A stretch of 64,000 nt of DNA from Tatumella morbirosei (lineage in GTDB: Bacteria; Pseudomonadota; Gammaproteobacteria; Enterobacterales; Enterobacteriaceae): contig NZ_JPKR02000003.1 of assembly GCF_000757425.2 (NCBI RefSeq), forward strand, positions 682,001 through 746,000, read 5' to 3'. The first letter of the stretch is position 1, and every line of letters starts with the position of its first letter. Both the position numbers and the translations under genes were made by a program. Below are positions 41,282 to 49,769 of this stretch, in pieces. The notes under the pieces were generated by a model. It was not told the DNA's origin and made no database searches. It was given only the letters and a program-made list of their open reading frames with translations.

Positions 41282-42136
41282 TTACTGCCAGTGCATTTCT
41301 CCGGTGTTCACTTTGGCACTCAACTCCAGTGAACTTTTGTCGGCCAGATGTGGCCAGAGCGCTTCCATGGTGCTGATAACAGTGGCGGCGTCATGATGCT
41401 GCTGAAGTGTGCTGTCAAAATCCTGCAGATATTTCAGAGTAAAACGAATCGCCTGATCACCGCCCGGAGCCTGACCGATAAAATGCCCCGGGATAACCCG
41501 CTGTGGTTTCAGTGCCAGCATCTGCTGCAATGTCTTCTGCCACTGCAGGCGACTCGCCACGGTTTGCGTATCGGCGGTCCAGACATGAATTCCGGCATCC
41601 ACCGCTGTTCCGCCCAGCAGGGTCCTCTCCTGTGGGAACCAGACATAGGCTTGCTGAGAATCTGCATTGCGAATCTCTACCGGTTGGCCTTCCAGACTGA
41701 AACGGGTTTGTGGAATCACCTGTGGGGTCACCAGTTTTTGCGGTGCACCACTGCCCATTTTCGGTCCCCAGTAACTGAGTTTTGCCTGTTGTGTCTGCTG
41801 AATATGGGTGACGACACGTTGGGTCGCCACAATTTCTACCTTCGGCCAGGCATTCACCAACGGTTGCAGACCAAAATAGTAATCCGGGTCACCCGCAGTA
41901 ATCACAATCCGGGTCAGCTTTTTGCCACTTTTCCTGATCAGGTTAACCAGCTTTTCACCGTCCTTGACACTGAATTGTGCATCAAACAGTATCGCCTGTT
42001 TGTCACCCGTGACCAGCGTAGAGGACACCGGAAAGATCCCCTGCTCCTGAGGATTATAGACAGTAAACTGCAACGGTGCGGCGGCCACTCCACCACTCAG
42101 TAACACGCTTAATAACATCAGTTTAGAAAGTTTCAT
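41282..42136 (-). CDS. Exported metallo-beta-lactamase-fold protein with degenerate metal site
   Basis: This 284-residue protein has a signal peptide (MKLSKLMLLSVLLSGGVAAA, cleaved before PLQ). The MBL fold is clear: STLVTGDKQAILFDAQFSV, then the place of the HxHxDH motif, then PQERTLLGGTAVDAGIHVW and KPQRVIPGHFIGQAPGG. At the motif the sequence reads ITAGDPDYYFGL, so the three His that usually bind zinc are Ala, Asp and Tyr while the Asp remains. It is therefore probably inactive as a normal MBL hydrolase or uses another metal arrangement. It is divergent from a LysR gene (172-bp gap) likely to control it. Confidence 0.8.
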   Translation of the reverse strand: MKLSKLMLLSVLLSGGVAAAPLQFTVYNPQEQGIFPVSSTLVTGDKQAILFDAQFSVKDGEKLVNLIRKSGKKLTRIVITAGDPDYYFGLQPLVNAWPKVEIVATQRVVTHIQQTQQAKLSYWGPKMGSGAPQKLVTPQVIPQTRFSLEGQPVEIRNADSQQAYVWFPQERTLLGGTAVDAGIHVWTADTQTVASRLQWQKTLQQMLALKPQRVIPGHFIGQAPGGDQAIRFTLKYLQDFDSTLQQHHDAATVISTMEALWPHLADKSSLELSAKVNTGEMHWQ

Positions 42137-42308
42137 GAAAATTCCCGGAGTCTGTGCCGTGACGGCGAAGACATTTAAGGTTTAAAGGGTTCCGGACAGG
42201 CTGTAAAACAGCGTCACCGGCTCATGCGGCACATTCTATAGATTTCATGATCTGTTAAAATCCTCTTATTATGAGATGCTGAATTTCGTCAATCGATCAG
42301 GAGTAATC

Positions 42309-43190
42309 ATGGACAGAGTGATGGCGGCGCAGGTATTCAACCGCATTTGTGAAGCCGGCAGTCTGAGTGCTGCCGCACGGGCATTGGGAATATCGCGCCC
42401 GATGGTCAGCCGTTATCTGGAAGAGATGGAAAAATGGGCCGGAGCACGGCTGATTCACCGTTCATCACGCCATATGACCCTGACCCCGGCAGGGGAAGAG
42501 ATTTTACAGAAAACCCGCCAGTTAAACCGGCTTTCAGAGGATATCAGCGGCCAGGCTGGCCGGGAGACGCCTTCAGGAATTTTACGTGTCGCCTGTGCGC
42601 ACTATACCGCAACACATCTCATCAGCCCTGTACTGCCTGAATTTCTGCTGCGCTACCCTGACCTGCGTATTGAACTGGATATTAATAACCGCCCGGTGAA
42701 TATGATTGGCGAAAGAATTGATGTCGCAATACGAATCACCGAAAACCCTGAACCCGGCGCTATTGCCCGTCGACTGGGAGAATGTGCCTCGGTGATTTGT
42801 GCCTCACCGGAATACCTGTCCATCCACGGCACCCCTGCGTCTGTCTCTGCCCTGTCAGCTCATAACTGCTTAAGTTACAGTAATTTCAGCCAGTCGCAGT
42901 GGCAACTGCTGTCAGAGCAAGGTGAAACTTTGTCACTGGCAGTCAATGGTAACCTCAGCGCCGGCATCTCTGCGGTACTGTTGGACGCCGCACTGGCAGG
43001 GTGCGGTATCACCATGATTCCGTTGGCAGAGGCAAGCCCCTGGCTGGCTAAAGGGCGGCTGGTGACTGTTCTGCCACAATATACTCCGCTCTCACTGGGC
43101 ATTTACGGTATGTATCTGTCACGTAAACTTCAGCCACCGGCGTTACGACTCTTTCTGGAAGAAATCCAGCGCCGGTTGCAGACGTGGTAA
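42309..43190 (+). CDS. LysR-family transcriptional regulator
   Basis: The ATG at 42309 (MDRVMAAQVFNRICEAGSLS) has AGGAG 6 nt upstream and gives 293 residues. The helix-turn-helix lies at about residues 5-60 (AARALGISRPMVSRYLEEME) and the effector domain has LRVACAHYTATHLISPVLPE and CASPEYLSIHGTP. It belongs to the AaeR/DsdC-like branch. It is divergent from the exported MBL-fold protein, its most likely target, and convergent with a formate/nitrite transporter gene across a hairpin. Confidence 0.88.
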   Translation: MDRVMAAQVFNRICEAGSLSAAARALGISRPMVSRYLEEMEKWAGARLIHRSSRHMTLTPAGEEILQKTRQLNRLSEDISGQAGRETPSGILRVACAHYTATHLISPVLPEFLLRYPDLRIELDINNRPVNMIGERIDVAIRITENPEPGAIARRLGECASVICASPEYLSIHGTPASVSALSAHNCLSYSNFSQSQWQLLSEQGETLSLAVNGNLSAGISAVLLDAALAGCGITMIPLAEASPWLAKGRLVTVLPQYTPLSLGIYGMYLSRKLQPPALRLFLEEIQRRLQTW

Positions 43191-43195
43191 ACAAA

Positions 43196-43225
43196 ACGGC
43201 CGCCCCTGTATTCAGCGGCGGCCGT
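43196..43225. terminator. Hairpin between the LysR and formate/nitrite transporter genes
   Basis: ACGGCCGCC (43196-43204) and GGCGGCCGT (43217-43225) form a perfect 9-bp stem between convergent genes. On the minus strand it is followed by TTTGTTT, so it best serves the transporter gene. Confidence 0.65.
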
Positions 43226-43248
43226 CGATGTTCACAACGTATTGGCTA

Positions 43249-44037
43249 TCAGAAAGTTTCAGTTTTCATCTGTTTTTCAGGGCTGTAGGCCATGTAGTAA
43301 ATCAGAGCGACAAAAATTGCGCCACCGACGGCATTACCCAGGAACACCGCCACAAAGTTCATCAGATATTCTGACCAGTTACCCTGACCGGCAAAGATGG
43401 CGGCCGGAATAACGAACATATTCGCTACTACGTGCTGGAAGCCAATCGCGACAAACGCCATCACCGGGAACCAGATACCGATGATTTTGCCCACCACATC
43501 TTTACTGGCCATACCCAGCCAAACTGCCAGGCACACCAGCCAGTTACAACCAATACCGGAAATAAATGCCTGACCGAAGGGGGCACTGGTTTTAGCCGCA
43601 GCCACCGCCAGCGTTTTCTTCAGAAATGCCCCTTCGGTCATTCCCAGCATGTGACCGAAGAACCATGCCACCGCGACACTACCGATAAAATTGGCAATAG
43701 TGACCCAGAACCAGTTGCGTGCCAGCGCGCCCCAGCTGATTTGTTTCGACAACGCCGCAATCGTCAGTACCATCATATTGCCGGTCAGCAGTTCGGCACC
43801 GGCCAGGATCGTCAGGATAAGACCCAACGGGAACACCATCGCGCCCAATAATCCGCCAAATGAGCCCCAGTCTGCAGGTAACTGTGCAATTACATGGAGA
43901 TCGAGAAGAAATCCAATAGCGATAAAAGCGCCGCCCAAAAAGCCGAGAATAAGTAAATTTTGCAACGAGGAGTGGCTTTTATTGACTCCGGACTGGACCG
44001 CCAGCGCTGCTATTTCTTTAGGTGTGCTGAAAGACAT
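43249..44037 (-). CDS. Formate/nitrite transporter (FNT) family protein
   Basis: This 262-residue channel-like membrane protein has six helices. PLGLILTILAGAELLTGNMM is the conserved FNT signature near residue 75, and SGIGCNWLVCLAVWLGMASK plus GFQHVVANMFVIPAAIF supply the pore His (QHVVANM) and constrictions of FocA/NirC. It would move formate, nitrite or a similar small anion. It is not next to pfl, nir or hya genes, so the substrate cannot be chosen from context. It ends at the hairpin at 43196. Confidence 0.9.
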   Translation of the reverse strand: MSFSTPKEIAALAVQSGVNKSHSSLQNLLILGFLGGAFIAIGFLLDLHVIAQLPADWGSFGGLLGAMVFPLGLILTILAGAELLTGNMMVLTIAALSKQISWGALARNWFWVTIANFIGSVAVAWFFGHMLGMTEGAFLKKTLAVAAAKTSAPFGQAFISGIGCNWLVCLAVWLGMASKDVVGKIIGIWFPVMAFVAIGFQHVVANMFVIPAAIFAGQGNWSEYLMNFVAVFLGNAVGGAIFVALIYYMAYSPEKQMKTETF

Positions 44038-44410
44038 AGTGACCTGATGATAAATAAACCTGAAAACGGCTTAGGTTAAAAGAAAGTCATCAATATGATG
44101 GCTGTGACATTACTTGTATCTAACAATCTGGATGATAGCGGGTGGTGTTTAAACTGCCAACGTCTGAATTACACTATTCTAACATCAACAGCACTAAATA
44201 CTTATTACGCTTATAGGGTATTGATTTTATGGGTAAAATAACAGTCATCTTTTAACGATTTTTTTACTTTAATTAAACCATAATTTTCCTTCCTTCGCAT
44301 CTTATCTCCGCACAGGCAGGCAAAGGTTGCCTGAAAGTGCAATGCTATGCTGATATATACTGTACAAACTGCAGTGAATTTTAACATTCAGCCAAAGGAA
44401 CCAAGACCCT
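44038..44410. other. Intergenic region between the FNT gene and yghU
   Basis: This 373-bp stretch between divergent genes contains AT-rich blocks typical of promoters. TACTGTACAAACTGCAG near 44360 only loosely resembles a LexA box. No gene or strong repeat was seen. Confidence 0.3.
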
Positions 44411-45196
44411 ATGAGTACTTCCTATACCCCACCAGAAGTATGGACCCCCCCTGAGTCTGTCGGCGGCAGGTTTGGCAGCATCAACCGGCCTGATTCCGGC
44501 GCACGGCATCAGCAGGATCTGCCTGTCGGCGAACATCCTTTCCAGCTGTATTCGCTGGGTACGCCGAACGGCGTCAAAGTGAGTATTATGCTTGAAGAGC
44601 TACTGGAAAAGGGTGTGGAAGAGGCTCGTTATGATGCTCATCTGATCCGAATTATGGAAGGTGATCAGTTTGGTTCCGGGTTTGTTTCTGTCAATCCAAA
44701 CTCTAAAATTCCTGCACTGGTCGATCGGAGTGGTCCGGAACCGGTGAATATTTTTGAGTCGGGAGCCATTCTGCTCTATCTGGCAGAAAAATTTAACAGC
44801 TTTCTGCCGACAGCCACTGCCGAACGTGCCGCCTGCCTTTCCTGGCTGTTCTGGCAAATGGGGAGTGCCCCGTTCCTTGGGGGTGGTTTTGGGCACTTCT
44901 ATGCCTACGCACCAGAAAAACTGGAATATCCGATAAACCGCTTCGCGATGGAAGCCAAACGTCAGTTGGATGTTCTGGATAAACAACTGGCGAAAAATAC
45001 CTATATTGCCGGTGAAGAATATACCATCGCCGATATGGCTATCTGGCCATGGTACGGAGTGCTGGTTCAGGGGGGGTTGTATGGTGATGCCGCTAAATTC
45101 CTCGATGCATCCTCCTATACCCACCTGAACCGCTGGGCCGATCTGATTGGTCAACGCGAAGCGGTGAAAAAAGGTCGTCTGGTACTGAAAAAATAA
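44411..45196 (+). CDS. yghU: YghU-type glutathione transferase / disulfide-bond oxidoreductase
   Basis: This is a 261-residue protein. The start resembles E. coli YghU, with VWTPPESVGGRFGSINRPDS and LPVGEHPFQLYSLGTPNGVK, the glutathione-binding VNPNSKIPALVD and FESGAILLYLAEKF, and the helical C-terminal domain WLFWQMGSAPFLGGGFGHFY and YTIADMAIWPWYG. YghU binds two glutathiones and has disulfide reductase activity. Here it ends at KKGRLVLKK, about 27 residues earlier than E. coli YghU as I recall it, losing the charged tail. It is a single gene. Confidence 0.9.
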   Translation: MSTSYTPPEVWTPPESVGGRFGSINRPDSGARHQQDLPVGEHPFQLYSLGTPNGVKVSIMLEELLEKGVEEARYDAHLIRIMEGDQFGSGFVSVNPNSKIPALVDRSGPEPVNIFESGAILLYLAEKFNSFLPTATAERAACLSWLFWQMGSAPFLGGGFGHFYAYAPEKLEYPINRFAMEAKRQLDVLDKQLAKNTYIAGEEYTIADMAIWPWYGVLVQGGLYGDAAKFLDASSYTHLNRWADLIGQREAVKKGRLVLKK

Positions 45197-45336
45197 CCAA
45201 TAGCGCAGAGCTGTCAGGCCTGACTGTTCTGCGTGTTCTTGCAGTAGTTGCTAAAACTGTTTGTTGCCCATCCGTCTGTTCGGTCCCCCCGCTTTACGAC
45301 TATACTGACGCAGACTCTCCTCAAAGAAACGGACTT

Positions 45337-46077
45337 ATGAAAGATTACTCTGCATTGCTGGTCAGACTGGAGCAACAACTGGCCGTTACAGATAAGACTC
45401 CACTCTACCTACGTTTTGCCCGAATTATTAAGCAGGCGGTACGTCAGGGCGATTTACAGCAGGATGATTTTTTACCCAGTGAGCGAGAGTTCAGTCTGCA
45501 TTTAAACATTTCAAGGATCACCGTCAGAAAAGCACTTTCCTTGCTGGAACAGCAAGGAATTATCTGGCGTTCCCGCGGCTACGGAACACAGATTCGCAGC
45601 CAGCTTGAATATTCGTTACAGGAACCTCAGGGATTATCTCAGCAGGCTGTTCTTCTTGGGAAACATCCTGATACTGAATGGATCAGTAAAAGCGCAATTG
45701 CCTGTCCCGCAGATATTGCCCGCCAGTTACAGGTGCCGGTGAATAGCCAGGTATTCTTATTTAAGCGCATACGTTATGTGGATAAAGAAGCCGTCTCGCT
45801 GGATGAATCCTATATCCCAGCTGAGTTGATCGATAATCCTGAGGATATCGGCATTTCACTGTACGACTATTTACGGGCTCATGGTATTGTTCCTGCAAAG
45901 ACACAGAGCAGGGTCACTACCCGAATGCCTGATCCCGCCCTTCAGCAGCAAATAACCCTGTCCGCGGCCATTCCTGTCTTAGTGATAAAACAATTAGCAC
46001 TTAGCGCCTACGGACAGCCCGTCGAATACAGCATCAGTTATTGCCGTGGCGATATGTATGCATTTATCAGCGGTTAA
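45337..46077 (+). CDS. yegW: GntR-family (HutC-type) regulator YegW
   Basis: This 246-residue regulator has an N-terminal winged helix-turn-helix (about residues 20-85; LPSEREFSLHLNISRITVRK) and a C-terminal UTRA effector domain (FLFKRIRYVDKEAVSLDESY and PVEYSISYCRGDMYAFI). In E. coli yegW is beside yegT-yegU-yegV in the same relative arrangement. Here its stop overlaps the convergent yegV stop by 4 bp. It probably represses the transporter/kinase operon in answer to a phosphorylated sugar or nucleoside. Confidence 0.9.
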   Translation: MKDYSALLVRLEQQLAVTDKTPLYLRFARIIKQAVRQGDLQQDDFLPSEREFSLHLNISRITVRKALSLLEQQGIIWRSRGYGTQIRSQLEYSLQEPQGLSQQAVLLGKHPDTEWISKSAIACPADIARQLQVPVNSQVFLFKRIRYVDKEAVSLDESYIPAELIDNPEDIGISLYDYLRAHGIVPAKTQSRVTTRMPDPALQQQITLSAAIPVLVIKQLALSAYGQPVEYSISYCRGDMYAFISG

Positions 46078-47042
46078 TTTCGGGTGATAAATTCTCTCAG
46101 TTGTCGGAGTGTTGGAGCACAATCGCCACCACGCTGAGATACGACGTAAGCCGCTACCTGGTTTGCCAGACTGACAGCATCACTCAATGCCCAACCGCAA
46201 CAAAGCCCGGCCAGTAAAGCTCCCGCATGACTGTCTCCTGCTCCGATAGTATCCACAACATCAACCTGTGTCGCGGGAATCCAGCCCTGGCTGGTATCAG
46301 AACAATACCCTGCCCCTTGGTGATCCAGCCTCAGAATCAGCGTGGCAGAAACCTGTTGTTGCCAGTAGTCCATCAGGGCTTCATGGGAATAATTTTCGCT
46401 ATCCTGCAGCAGCTTTTGCCAGAGCAGTATGGCCTCCTGACGATTTACCGTAATCACGGGACGTAGCGCCATAATACGCCAGAAATGATCATGACTGATA
46501 TCCCCCAGTCGCGGTCCAAAATCGACAAAAATACGTTGCTGAATCTGTCGTTTCTCCAGCCAGTGAATAAGTATTTCACCTGCTGTTGAGATGAGCTGAT
46601 ACCCTGATAAGTAGATCCAGCTATCCTCAGACACCTGAAGCTCTTCCAGTAGCTCAGGTGTCCAGCGATTTTCGACCCCCGCCACTGACATAAAAGTTCG
46701 TTCACCATCTGGTTCGACCATCGCCAGACTCCAGCCATTGTCACCGGTAGGAATCTCAATCGCTGTTTCAATACCATACTGCTGAAGCTTCTGGCGAATC
46801 ACGGAGGCCCAGGCGCCCTGTCCGACCGGCAGAGCATTCACCGGAACAACTCCCAGACGGTGTAAAGCCAATGTGACATTCAGTGCACAGCCTCCGGCAG
46901 TCACCGATTGCTGAGTCAATGCCAGATCGCCTCCGCGCTGTGGCAGTGCCGGCACACAGGCAATGACATCAACCACGGCCGCACCGATAACACACACCGG
47001 ATGCAGCTCAACCAACAGCAGATTCACTTTTCCTCTAGCCAT
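46074..47042 (-). CDS. yegV: PfkB-family sugar/nucleoside kinase YegV
   Basis: This 322-residue kinase has the first PfkB signature region QQSVTAGGCALNVTLALHRL near residue 45 and the second DTIGAGDSHAGALLAGL, whose Asp is the catalytic base. VEPDGERTFMSVAGVENRW and RGGDCAPT also match YegV. It starts within the last 8 bp of yegU (AGAGG upstream), so the two are coupled. It likely phosphorylates a ribosyl or nucleoside compound released by YegU or imported by YegT; the substrate is not established. Confidence 0.9.
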   Translation of the reverse strand: MARGKVNLLLVELHPVCVIGAAVVDVIACVPALPQRGGDLALTQQSVTAGGCALNVTLALHRLGVVPVNALPVGQGAWASVIRQKLQQYGIETAIEIPTGDNGWSLAMVEPDGERTFMSVAGVENRWTPELLEELQVSEDSWIYLSGYQLISTAGEILIHWLEKRQIQQRIFVDFGPRLGDISHDHFWRIMALRPVITVNRQEAILLWQKLLQDSENYSHEALMDYWQQQVSATLILRLDHQGAGYCSDTSQGWIPATQVDVVDTIGAGDSHAGALLAGLCCGWALSDAVSLANQVAAYVVSQRGGDCAPTLRQLREFITRN

Positions 47043-48054
47043 TTTTTACCTCTGAAGCACATCTTAGACGATAAAATTCGCGGCTGTAATGAGTAAAATC
47101 CAGTTGATTCACCTGATCCAGTTCAGCTTTGAGCTGAGGGTCAATACTCTCTATACCCCGCAATGCACCGCATATTGCTACGGCCATTGCACCAATAGTA
47201 TCGGTGTCGCCGCCGAGATTAGCGCAAAGAACTGCGCAACGGTTTGGACAGGTATCGGCAAGAGTGACCATCGCAACCGCCGCTGGCACTGACTCAATCG
47301 TACTTGTCCCGGCACCGACCAGTTGGTAAATCTGCTCCATAGCACTTTCAACCCCGACGGATTGTTGAACAACTTTCAACGCCAGTTCGATTCTTGCCGC
47401 CATTGACGGGCTAAATGTGGTAATACGGTCGAGCTGAGCCTGACTGGCCACTGAAGGTAACTGGTCACAGATCGCTTCCCAGCTAACGCCTTCAATCGCC
47501 AGTGATACTGCATAAGCAATCACCGTCGCCCCGGCGATGGCCACATCCGATTTATGGGTCGGACTGGAGGCCAGTTTTACCTGCTCAATAAAACGGGACA
47601 GATTGCCCGGCGGCAACAGACAACCTAATGGTGATACCCGCATCGCGGCACCATTGGTCAGCCCGTTATTCTCCAGTTCACTGACTGGCTTTCCCTGCTT
47701 CAACGCATTGAGGGCAATTTTAGAGGTCGGACCCAGCACGTTTTTATTGAAAGCATCAAAATCTTCGGCCCAGCTCAGAATATTTCGGCCGATCACCTCA
47801 GGGACTACAGCCCCCTGACACTCGATAATGGCATCGGCCAGTGCCAGTGCCATCGATGTATCATCGGTGAATTCGGCACGCCCAAAATAACAGGCCGCAT
47901 TATTCTCTGCAGGACCCGGCAGGAATTTATCTATCCAGCCAAAAACCTCTTTTACCCTGCTGCGTGGCCATAATTCTGAAGGCATACCCATCGCATCCCC
48001 CAGGGCCTGTCCATAGAATGTTCCCAGTATTCGTTGTTCACGACTTGCAGACAT
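47035..48054 (-). CDS. yegU: ADP-ribosylglycohydrolase-family protein YegU
   Basis: This 339-residue all-helical protein belongs to the DraG/ARH family. GTFYGQALGDAMGMPSELWP opens it; the Mg-binding residues are in AEFTDDTSMALALADAI (about residue 63) and ANLGGDTDTIGAMAVAICGA (about residue 280). DraG relatives cleave N-glycosidic bonds to ADP-ribose or other ribosyl groups. Placed between an MFS nucleoside-type transporter and a PfkB kinase, it probably hydrolyses an imported ribosyl compound. AAGGA precedes the ATG. Confidence 0.92.
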   Translation of the reverse strand: MSASREQRILGTFYGQALGDAMGMPSELWPRSRVKEVFGWIDKFLPGPAENNAACYFGRAEFTDDTSMALALADAIIECQGAVVPEVIGRNILSWAEDFDAFNKNVLGPTSKIALNALKQGKPVSELENNGLTNGAAMRVSPLGCLLPPGNLSRFIEQVKLASSPTHKSDVAIAGATVIAYAVSLAIEGVSWEAICDQLPSVASQAQLDRITTFSPSMAARIELALKVVQQSVGVESAMEQIYQLVGAGTSTIESVPAAVAMVTLADTCPNRCAVLCANLGGDTDTIGAMAVAICGALRGIESIDPQLKAELDQVNQLDFTHYSREFYRLRCASEVKNG

Positions 48055-48118
48055 GTTTAATCCTTATCCTGTGATTATTCAAAAACCGGCAGTAAAAGTG
48101 TCTTCAACTGCCGTCAGG

Positions 48119-49387
48119 TTAGCTGTTATCGCCGGCAGGCAGTCTATTGCTGCTTGCAGACTTTGCTGATTGTTTTCCGTCGCGGAAAAACAACATAAAT
48201 ACCGCAGTAATGACCACTATCATCAGGCACCCAAATAACCACATTCCAGACCAGTTAAATGTCATACCATGCTGAGGTGTCTGATAAGCAAACAGCTCCT
48301 GCATCAGATAGCCACCCAGACGATATCCCAGTAAGCTTCCAATACCCTGACAGGCCAGCGTTATCAGGCCCTGAGCCGCATTACGCATCGCCACCGGCGC
48401 TTTGTTGTCGACATAGATATAGGCAGTCACAAAGTAAAAATCATAACTGACTCCGTGCAGCAAAATACCCATGAATAGCAAAGCGATAGCAAAGGTATTC
48501 TCATCCCCGCCAAACACGAAGAACAGGTATCGGATGGCGGCAGTGACCAGCCCGAGTAATAACACCTTACCAATCCCAAATCGTTTGATGAAAAAGGGCA
48601 TCGCCAGCAGTCCAAAGATCTCAGACAGTTGCCCGAGAGTCATCCAGCCTGTTGCATGTGCCAGCCCTGCTTCCGTCAGGAAGCCCTCGGCAAAGATGTA
48701 ATAAAACGCCAGCGGCATGCTGAAAAGGAAGGAGCAGACAAAGAACACCAGAAAGCTACGGTCTTTAAGCAGCCTGAGGGCATCAATGCCCAATGCTTCA
48801 CGAAGACTGAATTTGCCACGACTTTTCGGTTCGGTCGCAGGTAATAACAGCGAAAATAACCCTAACAGTAGGGAGCTTATGGCAGTGATTAACAGCGGAA
48901 TATTGGTCGATGAAATATCCCCATAACCCAGCATCGACGGCAGGAAGCCACACACAATACCCGAGGCTATCCAGCCCAGCGTTCCCATTACCCGGATACG
49001 GGGAAAGTCAGTGTCGACCCGGTCAACGTGGCTAAACGCGATACTGTTGGTCAACGCAATAGTGGGCATATAGGTCAATGCATAGAGCAACAGCAATGGA
49101 AAAAAGGCAGAAAAATGGGTCTGTTGCGCAGCCAGATACATCAGTATCGCACCGGTAATTGAGAGCAACGACAATACTTTCTGCGCCTGAAAATAACGGT
49201 CACACAATGCTCCTGCCACTACTGGTGAAATAATCGCGGCTATCGAGGTGCAGGCATAACACCAGGCAATTTGCACAGGAGTGAACCCGCGACTACTCAG
49301 AAAAGCCCATAATGGCACAAACCAGGCTCCCCAGATAAACCACTCCAGAAACATCATGACTGACAACTTAGGAATTTTATTTTGCAT
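48119..49387 (-). CDS. yegT: Nucleoside:H+ symporter-like MFS transporter YegT
   Basis: The ATG at 49387 (MQNKIPKLSVMMFLEWFIWG) has GGAG 8 nt upstream and gives 422 residues. It has twelve hydrophobic segments and the nucleoside symporter (NupG/XapB) pattern: FLEWFIWGAWFVPLWAFLSS, SIAFSHVDRVDTDFPRIRVM and GTLGWIASGIVCGF. It presumably imports the nucleoside or ribosyl compound handled by YegU and YegV, which follow 64 bp downstream. Confidence 0.9.
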   Translation of the reverse strand: MQNKIPKLSVMMFLEWFIWGAWFVPLWAFLSSRGFTPVQIAWCYACTSIAAIISPVVAGALCDRYFQAQKVLSLLSITGAILMYLAAQQTHFSAFFPLLLLYALTYMPTIALTNSIAFSHVDRVDTDFPRIRVMGTLGWIASGIVCGFLPSMLGYGDISSTNIPLLITAISSLLLGLFSLLLPATEPKSRGKFSLREALGIDALRLLKDRSFLVFFVCSFLFSMPLAFYYIFAEGFLTEAGLAHATGWMTLGQLSEIFGLLAMPFFIKRFGIGKVLLLGLVTAAIRYLFFVFGGDENTFAIALLFMGILLHGVSYDFYFVTAYIYVDNKAPVAMRNAAQGLITLACQGIGSLLGYRLGGYLMQELFAYQTPQHGMTFNWSGMWLFGCLMIVVITAVFMLFFRDGKQSAKSASSNRLPAGDNS

Positions 49388-49769
49388 CACATTACTCCCC
49401 CTGCTGTTGGTGAATTTCCAACCGGTTACCGGATGCAATCTTTATAAAACCAATATAATACCTTAGCAATACCATTAGACCACAAAACAAACTAAATCGG
49501 GATAAAAACACACAGGAAGTCAGATAAAGCAAATAATCGCCAATTAAAAGCGATACCTGCTAAATCAGAGAGTTAGTATAGTGATAAATATATTTTTTCC
49601 TGAAAGGACAGGATGTTGCTCTGTAAGGAGATTGCCATTCTACGGGCAGCAGTAAACCCACAGTAGTCAACCGTGTGACTCAAGGATGAACCTGTTTCAT
49701 GACATCCTTTAGCTGTGAATCGGCAGTGCCCGTCCTGGAACCACGACTGGACAGGCACTGTTCAGCGAA
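49388..49769. other. Intergenic region between yegT and nicB
   Basis: This 382-bp region holds the yegT promoter and the end of the nicB transcript. AAGGATG/CATCCTT (49682-49709) forms a small inverted repeat. A terminator lies at 49724. No gene is convincing; a 61-codon minus-strand frame (49573-49758) has neither start signal nor recognisable product. Confidence 0.4.
49724..49760 (-). terminator. Probable terminator after nicB
   Basis: CAGTGCC-C-GTCC and GGAC-A-GGCACTG form an 11-bp stem with one internal mismatch, 10 nt past the nicB stop. The stem is stable but no T-run follows. Confidence 0.55.

Noticed and set aside
44355-44380. LexA-like box TACTGTACAAACTGCAG before yghU
   Set aside because: The second half-site does not fit CTGT-N8-ACAG, and yghU is not a known SOS gene.
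49573-49758. 61-codon minus-strand frame in the yegT-nicB gap
   Set aside because: No ribosome-binding site, no recognisable product, and it runs through the nicB terminator stem.
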